NCBI RefSeq assembly: GCF_021739025.1
Contig: NZ_JAKKOT010000008.1
Span: 62,001-126,000 of the forward strand
Reading direction: 5' to 3'
DNA from: Gordonia liuliyuniae
Lineage (GTDB): Bacteria; Actinomycetota; Actinomycetes; Mycobacteriales; Mycobacteriaceae
Length of the DNA stretch: 64,000 bases
In this document: in pieces, positions 58,926-64,000 of the stretch
How positions within the stretch are numbered: the stretch's first letter is position 1
Layout: every line of letters starts with the position of its first letter
The notes under the pieces: model-generated
Told to the model about the DNA's origin: nothing
The model's database searches: none
Seen by the model: the letters and a program-made list of their open reading frames with translations, nothing else
Made by a program: the position numbers and the translations under genes

Positions 58926-60260
58926 ATGGACGTCGTGGTGCTCGGCAGCGGAGCCGCTGACGGCTGGCCGAACCCGTTCTGCTCCTGCACGTCGTGCCTC
59001 GACGCGGCCGCACGACGGGAGATCCGGGGACAGACGGCAGCACTCGTCGATGACACCCTTCTGCTCGACTGCGGCCCGGAGACGCCGAGCGCGGCGACGC
59101 GGGCGGGTCGGTCGCTGGCGCGTGTACGAGTGCTGTTGGTCACACACGCGCACCCGGACCATCTCGGGCCGCAGGCTCTGCTGTGGCGGTCCTGGGTCTC
59201 CGGGCTCGAGGAACTGTGCGTGGTCGGACCGGCCGCCGCGCTAGAGGACTGCCGCGGTTGGGTGGGACCCGACGATCCCGTACGTTTCGTCGCCGTCGGT
59301 GCGGGCGATCGGCTCCGACTCGACGACTACGACATTCGCGTCCTCCCGGCCCGGCACCGTGTGTTCGTCGACGGTGACGCCGTGCTCTACGACGTGACCG
59401 GCCCCGACGGGACACGGCTGCTCTGGGCCACGGACACCGGGACGTGGCCGCGATCGTGGTTCGACGCGGTGGCCGACGCCCGGTACGACACGGTGTTCCT
59501 CGAAGAGACCTTCGGCGACCACGTCGTCGACTCGGTGGGGCACCTGGGGTTCGACGGCTTCTCCGAGATGGTCGGGTCCATGGGGCGGGTCGGGGCGGTC
59601 ACCGACCGGACCGACGTCGTCGCGGTGCACTTGAGCCACCACAATCCGCCGTTCGACGAGCTCGAACGGCGGCTGGAGGCGGTGGGGGCGAGGCCCGGGC
59701 GCGACGGTGAGTGTGTGCGGGCAGGCGGGTCGCTCCCAACCGGTCGGCGCGTGTTCGTCACCGGGGGAGCCCGGTCGGGCAAGTCACGGTACGCCGAGAA
59801 CCTGTTCGCGGACGTGACCGATCTCGTCTACGTCGCTGCAGGCGGCCCGGCCGGCGATGACCCCGAGTGGACGCGTCGCGTCCAACTCCATCAGCGGCGA
59901 CGGCCCCCGTCGTGGACGACACTCGAGACGACGCAGGTCACCGACGTCCTGTGCACGACGACGACTCCGGTGCTCGTCGACTGCTTGAGCACCTGGCTCA
60001 GCGCCCGACTCGACCACCACGGGGTCTGGGACAGCGGTGACGTGAGTGGTGTGCGCGACGATGTGGACCAACTCGTGACGGCTTGGGAGCAGTGCACGGT
60101 ATCGGTGGTCGCGGTCAGCAACGAGGTCGGTAGCGGCGTCGTGCCCGCGACAGCGTCCGGACGATTGTTCCGCGATGAACTGGGACGTCTCAATGCGGCG
60201 ATCGCGAACATCTCCGAGACCGTGGTGCTGATGATCGCTGGACGTCCACTTGTCCTTTGA
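58926..60260 (+). CDS. PhnP-like metallo-beta-lactamase / CobU fusion protein
   Basis: A 444-residue two-domain protein. Residues 1-260 form a metallo-beta-lactamase fold of the PhnP kind: the Cys zinc cluster FCSCTSC (C19, C21, C24), the phosphodiesterase motif HAHPDH (74-79), and later His and Asp ligands (ATDTG, HLSHHN). Residues about 275-444 match CobU, adenosylcobinamide kinase/guanylyltransferase: P-loop FVTGGARSGKSRYAE (280-287), the guanylylated His at about 322 in QLHQRRRP, and VVAVSNEVGSGVVPATASGRLFRDELGRLN (cited as SNEVGSGVVPATASGRLFRD). It likely acts in cobamide nucleotide-loop assembly. GAGGAGG precedes the ATG. Confidence 0.9.
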   Translation: MDVVVLGSGAADGWPNPFCSCTSCLDAAARREIRGQTAALVDDTLLLDCGPETPSAATRAGRSLARVRVLLVTHAHPDHLGPQALLWRSWVSGLEELCVVGPAAALEDCRGWVGPDDPVRFVAVGAGDRLRLDDYDIRVLPARHRVFVDGDAVLYDVTGPDGTRLLWATDTGTWPRSWFDAVADARYDTVFLEETFGDHVVDSVGHLGFDGFSEMVGSMGRVGAVTDRTDVVAVHLSHHNPPFDELERRLEAVGARPGRDGECVRAGGSLPTGRRVFVTGGARSGKSRYAENLFADVTDLVYVAAGGPAGDDPEWTRRVQLHQRRRPPSWTTLETTQVTDVLCTTTTPVLVDCLSTWLSARLDHHGVWDSGDVSGVRDDVDQLVTAWEQCTVSVVAVSNEVGSGVVPATASGRLFRDELGRLNAAIANISETVVLMIAGRPLVL

Positions 60261-60341
60261 CGTCCACTTGCGCCTCCGCGCGCGACGTCACCGGCGACGA
60301 GCCTGTGGATAACGGGATCGACGGTCGGTGGCGTCGACCGA

Positions 60342-60347
60342 TAACCT
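60342..60347 (+). promoter_or_regulatory. Leaderless -10 box of the DUF2786 gene
   Basis: TAACCT is followed by 7 bases and then ATG 60355, preferred over the in-frame start 60328. Confidence 0.6.
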
Positions 60348-60354
60348 GTGGCGC

Positions 60355-61176
60355 ATGCGCGACGACAGACTTCTGACCCGTATCGCGGGACTGCTCCGGC
60401 AGGCCGAGGGCACCGACAACGAGCACGAGGCGGAAGCGTTTATGGCGGCCGCGCAACGTCTGGCGACGGCGTCGTCCATCGATCTCGCGCTGGCTCGCGC
60501 GCACGATCGGTCGACGCGCGCGGCGACGACGCCGATCACCCGTCAGGTGAGCATCGGGGAGAAGGGTAAACGCGGACTCAAGACGTATGTGCAATTGTTC
60601 GTGCAGATCGCGCGCGCGAACGATCTGACGGTCGATGTGGCGTCGAACTCGACGTTCGTCATCGCCTACGGGTTCGAAGTGGACATCGACACGACCGAGG
60701 CGCTGTACACGTCCTTGGTGATCCAGATGGTCGCAGCCAGCGACGCCTATCTGAAGTCAGGTGCATACAAGCGGGAGACCGCGCGCCAGGTGGTCACCGT
60801 CGGCGACGGATACTTTCGGCGCCGGGCGGTCGCCGAGAAGCCGCTGTCGCCGATCACCGCCCGCCTGAACTTCCAGTCGGCGTTCGCCGAACGCATCGGG
60901 GCGCGGCTGGTCCGGGCGCGCGATGAGCAGCGCGCCGAAGCGGTCGCGGCCGAGACGACGGCCGCCGGCTCCACCGAGGTCGCCCTGCGTGACAAGGAGG
61001 TGGAGATCCGCGACTTCTACCGGGACTCCTCGTCGGCGCGGGGGACGTGGCGTCCGTCGTCGGCGCGGTCCGGGTATTCGGTTGCGGCCCGGCAGGCCGG
61101 AGATCAGGCGGGCCGACGCGCCCGCATCGGAGCGGATCACACGTTGCCCGGGGCCCGCGGCGCGATCGACCGGTGA
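60355..61176 (+). CDS. DUF2786 domain-containing protein
   Basis: A 273-residue soluble protein with an N-terminal DUF2786 domain (LLTRIAGLLRQAEGTDNEHEAEAFMAAAQRLATASSID, cited as LLRQAEGTDNEHEAEAFMAAAQ). This domain occurs in phage and chromosomal proteins of unknown role. The rest is helical and charged (RLVRARDEQRAEAVAAETTA), and the tail is Ser/Arg-rich with no known motif. The stop overlaps the GTG of the next gene (GTGA), so both work together or at least are translated together. Confidence 0.85.
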   Translation: MRDDRLLTRIAGLLRQAEGTDNEHEAEAFMAAAQRLATASSIDLALARAHDRSTRAATTPITRQVSIGEKGKRGLKTYVQLFVQIARANDLTVDVASNSTFVIAYGFEVDIDTTEALYTSLVIQMVAASDAYLKSGAYKRETARQVVTVGDGYFRRRAVAEKPLSPITARLNFQSAFAERIGARLVRARDEQRAEAVAAETTAAGSTEVALRDKEVEIRDFYRDSSSARGTWRPSSARSGYSVAARQAGDQAGRRARIGADHTLPGARGAIDR

Positions 61177-61661
61177 CGCGCGACGCCGACCGGTCGGTGG
61201 TCTATGCGGCCGAACAACTCGTCCGTGCGATGGTCGAGCGGGCCGGTACGTCGCGGACGGTGCAGATCGCGGGTGCGGAACTGACTCTGCCACCGGAGGC
61301 CAGATTCTCGTCGGTCGACGCAGTCCGGCGGTACGTCGACGATGTGCTCGCGTTGCCGAGCGTGTGCGAGAGCTTTCCGCAGGCGCAGCGGCCGGTCACG
61401 GTGCGGCGACGGCGGGGGAGCACCGCGGCCCACTACGAACGCGACGGCGGTGTGATCGCCGTGCCCGAGTCGGTAGACGGCTCCTGGGCGATGCGGGAGC
61501 TGGTGGTCCTGCACGAGATAGCGCATCACCTCGACCCGGTGGGGGCGCCTGCGCACGGCCGTGGCTTCGTGGACACCCTCATCGAACTCGTCGGACTCGT
61601 CCTCGGACCGGAGACCGCGCTCGTCTACCGCGTGGTGTTCGGCGATAGCGGACTGCTGTGA
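61173..61661 (+). CDS. Small zinc metallohydrolase (TIGR04338 type)
   Basis: A 162-residue protein with the zincin motif LVVLHEIAHHLDPVGAPAHGRGF, in which HEIAHH plus the later His (HGRGF) can bind zinc. The N-terminal part (SVVYAAEQLVRAMVERAG) is helical. No signal peptide, so it is cytoplasmic. It is a protein of the TIGR04338 type, found next to DUF2786 proteins in mycolate actinobacteria. The GTG overlaps the upstream stop. The gene ends 4 bases from the convergent hydrolase gene. Confidence 0.82.
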   Translation: MTRDADRSVVYAAEQLVRAMVERAGTSRTVQIAGAELTLPPEARFSSVDAVRRYVDDVLALPSVCESFPQAQRPVTVRRRRGSTAAHYERDGGVIAVPESVDGSWAMRELVVLHEIAHHLDPVGAPAHGRGFVDTLIELVGLVLGPETALVYRVVFGDSGLL

Positions 61662-61665
61662 CCGC

Positions 61666-63681
61666 TCAGCGAGCCGCGGCCAGTCGCACCACCGGCACCG
61701 GGTCGGCCCCGAGGTCGCCGTCGGCCTGGAACGTCAGATAGCTGGGCTTAGTCGGGTCCAGGACCAGCCGTTGCCTGCGACCACGCGCTTTGATCAGGTC
61801 GGGGACGATGGTCAGATACCGGGGGAGGCTCGCCGCGTAGACGTCGACGCGCAGCCGATGGCCGGTTGCGAGGACCACGTCCGTCGGGACGAGGTCGACG
61901 TCGATCCGCACCGGCTCGTCGGCCGGTACCGGGAGCCGGCGAATGCGGGACAGATAGTGGACGGCGTCGAGTAGGACGCCGTCGTCGGTGTACGTGCACC
62001 GTGACGGATCGAGTGCGCGATTGGACGCCGTCAACGCCCCGTTCGTCAACACGCGCGACGAGCCGTCGGGTGCGACGTCGTTGACGGTGACCGCCCAGAT
62101 GCCCTCGTGCGCGGTCGTCGAGACGTTCAACCGCAGATTCATCTGGCCGGACACCTGCGTGGGGGCAGCGACCGGTTCGCTGGTGAACGACAGTCCGCCT
62201 GCCTCCTGGAAACGCGCGTCGGTCGAGAACTTTTCGCCGAGCACGATGGCGGCGCCCGCGGTGACCTGGGCGATGTCGCGGGAGACGAATCCACGCAGGT
62301 CCGGGGTGATGGGGAGGGTGCGTCGTCGGGACGCAGGGGAGGGCCGGAGACTGCCGTCGTGCCGTGCATGGTCTGCGGTCCCAGACGGCTCCTCGGTCAG
62401 GAAGAGTCGGCGCGGTGTGACGCCGGTGCGGGGGAAGGCGTCACCGCACGACCAGCTGCCGCCCTGCTGGTGCATGGTCACCGGGCCGTAACCGTCGACG
62501 TCGTTGTCGATGCCTTTGAGCCACTTGTCGAACCAGGCGCGTTCCAGGACGTCCAGGCGCGGCGGGCGTCCGGGCGCGCCGTGATCGCACCCGGGGTCGA
62601 GGTGATAGCCGTCTGCCACGAGCATCTGCTTGCGGCCGGGGGCCATCTGGAGCTTGGCGTACACGCGGGTGGCGCTGCGGCCGAACAGATCGTGCCAGCC
62701 GCCCACAGTGAACGTGGGGCACTCGATCTGCTCGACTTTCGGGTTGCGCTCATCGAAGTACGGGTCGTCGAAGATCCGGTCGTCGCGTGCGGTCAGGAAA
62801 CCCCAGATCAGCGACGGCATCTCCGAGGCAGGCGACTTCAACCGGTCGCGCAGCCAGAGGTACGCGTCGCCGCGCAGCACGTCGGCGACGCCGGTCGCCG
62901 GGTTCGGCAGCCATTTCAGTCCGTTGACGAGGGCCAACCACAGCGGGATGAACGCCGACGGCATCCCGCCGGTCAGGTAGACGTCGCGGACGATGTCCTC
63001 GCCGCCCTCGACGGCGAAGACCGCTTTGAGCGCGGGCGGACGGAGCCCGGCGGCCTGCAGCGAGTTGATCGCCGAATACGACCACCCGGTCATGCCGACG
63101 TTTCCGTCGCACCACGGCTGACGGCTGAGCCAGTCGATGACCTCCACCGAATCCTGCTGTTCGCGCGGCGACAGGATCTCCCATCGGCCGTGTGACGAGC
63201 CCGTGCCGCGAACGTCGACGATCACCTGGGTGTAGCCGGAACGGACTAGGTTGCGGTTGATGCCGAACACGTCCCACAAGCCGGTACCGAAGGTGCGGCC
63301 GATCCGGGAGAGCCCGTCTCCGAGCGGCAGCGACGCGCTCGCGGTCCGGACTACGCGGCCGATCGCGGGCGCGTGCAGCGTGTGGTCGATGGAGTCGATG
63401 ACCGCCCGGTTGTACGGGTTGATGTTCAAGACGGCCGGGAACGGGGTCCGGACCGGCTGGCCGAGGAGATTGGCCGGGCGGACGACGGTCGCCCGCAGCC
63501 GTGTCCCGTCCGACATCGTCAGGGTGACGCTGCGATCGATGTGCACTCGCGGGTACGGCTGCCTGCCGTCGACGGCCTCGCGCCAGGCTCGGGCGGTCTC
63601 GCCGCCGTCGGCGTTCGGCTGCAGTCGGGCAGATCCCCGGTCTGCCCCCGCGAACCCGTCGTAGTCCAAGTCGAGTGTCAT
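61666..63681 (-). CDS. CocE/NonD family serine hydrolase
   Basis: An X-Pro dipeptidyl-peptidase/cocaine-esterase-like protein of 671 residues. The alpha/beta hydrolase domain carries the nucleophile in VGMTGWSYSAINSLQAAGLR (GWSYS), and the oxyanion region is VIVDVRGTGSSHGRWEILSP. The C-terminal jelly-roll domain (about 490-671) includes PVRIDVDLVPTDVVLATGHRLRVDV (cited as DLVPTDVVLATGHRLRVDV). Substrate unknown, esters or amides. There is no clear signal peptide. ATG 63681 is chosen as the first ATG of the conserved part; GTG 63693 and GTG 63726 are in frame and cannot be excluded. Confidence 0.85.
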   Translation of the reverse strand: MTLDLDYDGFAGADRGSARLQPNADGGETARAWREAVDGRQPYPRVHIDRSVTLTMSDGTRLRATVVRPANLLGQPVRTPFPAVLNINPYNRAVIDSIDHTLHAPAIGRVVRTASASLPLGDGLSRIGRTFGTGLWDVFGINRNLVRSGYTQVIVDVRGTGSSHGRWEILSPREQQDSVEVIDWLSRQPWCDGNVGMTGWSYSAINSLQAAGLRPPALKAVFAVEGGEDIVRDVYLTGGMPSAFIPLWLALVNGLKWLPNPATGVADVLRGDAYLWLRDRLKSPASEMPSLIWGFLTARDDRIFDDPYFDERNPKVEQIECPTFTVGGWHDLFGRSATRVYAKLQMAPGRKQMLVADGYHLDPGCDHGAPGRPPRLDVLERAWFDKWLKGIDNDVDGYGPVTMHQQGGSWSCGDAFPRTGVTPRRLFLTEEPSGTADHARHDGSLRPSPASRRRTLPITPDLRGFVSRDIAQVTAGAAIVLGEKFSTDARFQEAGGLSFTSEPVAAPTQVSGQMNLRLNVSTTAHEGIWAVTVNDVAPDGSSRVLTNGALTASNRALDPSRCTYTDDGVLLDAVHYLSRIRRLPVPADEPVRIDVDLVPTDVVLATGHRLRVDVYAASLPRYLTIVPDLIKARGRRQRLVLDPTKPSYLTFQADGDLGADPVPVVRLAAAR

Positions 63682-63778
63682 CGCGTCACTCACCCCTCCC
63701 GCCGCCCGAAGCCGGCCATGTGGCACACGTCACCAAAAGTGTTGCTGTCCCAATTAAAAACGACGGCGTTCCAGATGC

Positions 63779-64000
63779 CTAACCCGGGGTGGAAACGATG
63801 TCCTCTGGTGATCCGATCGTGACCGCGACTGCGGCTTCAAGGAGCATCGTCGCGGCGATCTGTACGGACATGTCGCGTTCCGGCGTCTTCGACGATGCGA
63901 CCGCCCCGCCGTGCCTGCGGCCTGCGGGGCCGACCGCCGTCGGGACCACGGCGGGCACTCGCCAATCGTGGCCGAACACGGGAAGGTGTTCGTGCTCGGC
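63779..64000 (-). CDS. C-terminal part of a cut-off gene, unknown
   Basis: The minus-strand frame is open from the window edge to a TAG at 63779 (74 codons visible). The readable end is GAVASSKTPERDMSVQIAATMLLEAAVAVTIGSPEDIVSTPG, cited as ERDMSVQIAATMLLEAAVAV. I do not recognise the family. The preceding residues are Pro/Val/Gly-rich. It might be a chance frame, as GC-rich antisense frames often stay open. Confidence 0.3.
   Translation of the reverse strand, partial: AEHEHLPVFGHDWRVPAVVPTAVGPAGRRHGGAVASSKTPERDMSVQIAATMLLEAAVAVTIGSPEDIVSTPG

Overview
The window is high-GC DNA from a mycolic-acid actinobacterium (order Mycobacteriales). It follows the gene order I recall from Mycobacterium tuberculosis around Rv0486-Rv0563 and then Rv0634B-Rv0641: mshA, gpm1, senX3-regX3, ppx, proC, hem genes, ccs genes, men genes, grcC1-htpX, then tRNAs-rpmG-had-secE-nusG-rplK-rplA. 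Fused hadA/hadB with no hadC, and the absence of mmaA/cmaA-type mycolate methyltransferases at their mycobacterial positions, point to a Gordonia/Nocardia-like genus rather than Mycobacterium. This is inferred from synteny and protein content, without a database search.

Layout. 1-16900: mycothiol glycosyltransferase, acyl-CoA ligase, phosphoglycerate mutase, the SenX3-RegX3 phosphate-type two-component system, Ppx/GppA phosphatase, ProC, the 33-residue ribosomal protein bS22, an epimerase, an acyltransferase and a HAD phosphatase. 17000-31350: heme supply (hemA, hemC, hemD, hemB, hemL), an operon of small membrane proteins ending in a secreted SGNH hydrolase, and a system II cytochrome c maturation operon (ResA-like, CcdA, ResB, CcsB) directly behind hemL, so heme synthesis and heme attachment sit together. 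31380-35800: a 54-residue membrane protein whose ribosome binding site lies in a long hairpin, a BldC-like regulator, DUF4229, a cysteine-synthase-fold enzyme, a decayed ABC exporter, and an HTH plus split Clp-N pair. 35840-52140: menaquinone genes (menA, menE, menB, menD, menG, menJ and the prenyl synthase grcC1), interspersed with a PE-PPE-domain hydrolase, PitA, an F420-type oxidoreductase and a hotdog thioesterase that may hydrolyse DHNA-CoA. 52220-58820: htpX, yajQ, tRNA-Tyr/Thr/Met, rpmG, hadAB, tRNA-Trp, secE, nusG, rplK, rplA. 58900-64000: a PhnP-like/CobU fusion, a DUF2786 protein, a small metallohydrolase, a CocE-type hydrolase and a cut-off gene at the edge.

Regulatory style. About eighteen genes start 6-8 bases behind a TANNNT -10 box, with no room for a Shine-Dalgarno site, so much of this region is probably read from leaderless mRNAs. 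Operons are tightly coupled by ATGA/GTGA/TTGA overlaps. Convergent gene pairs are separated by long inverted repeats. Several perfect palindromes in promoter regions (34718-34733, 46877-46892, 56036-56057, 58889-58912) look like protein-binding or RNA-processing sites.

No insertion sequence, prophage, CRISPR array or replication origin was seen. No stretch above 300 bases lacks a gene. The longest gaps are 41603-41870, 13013-13270 and 31872-32118, and these hold promoters and terminators. Three genes carry internal deletions (33637-34162, 34163-34700, 44753-44929), the main signs of decay in an otherwise conserved segment.
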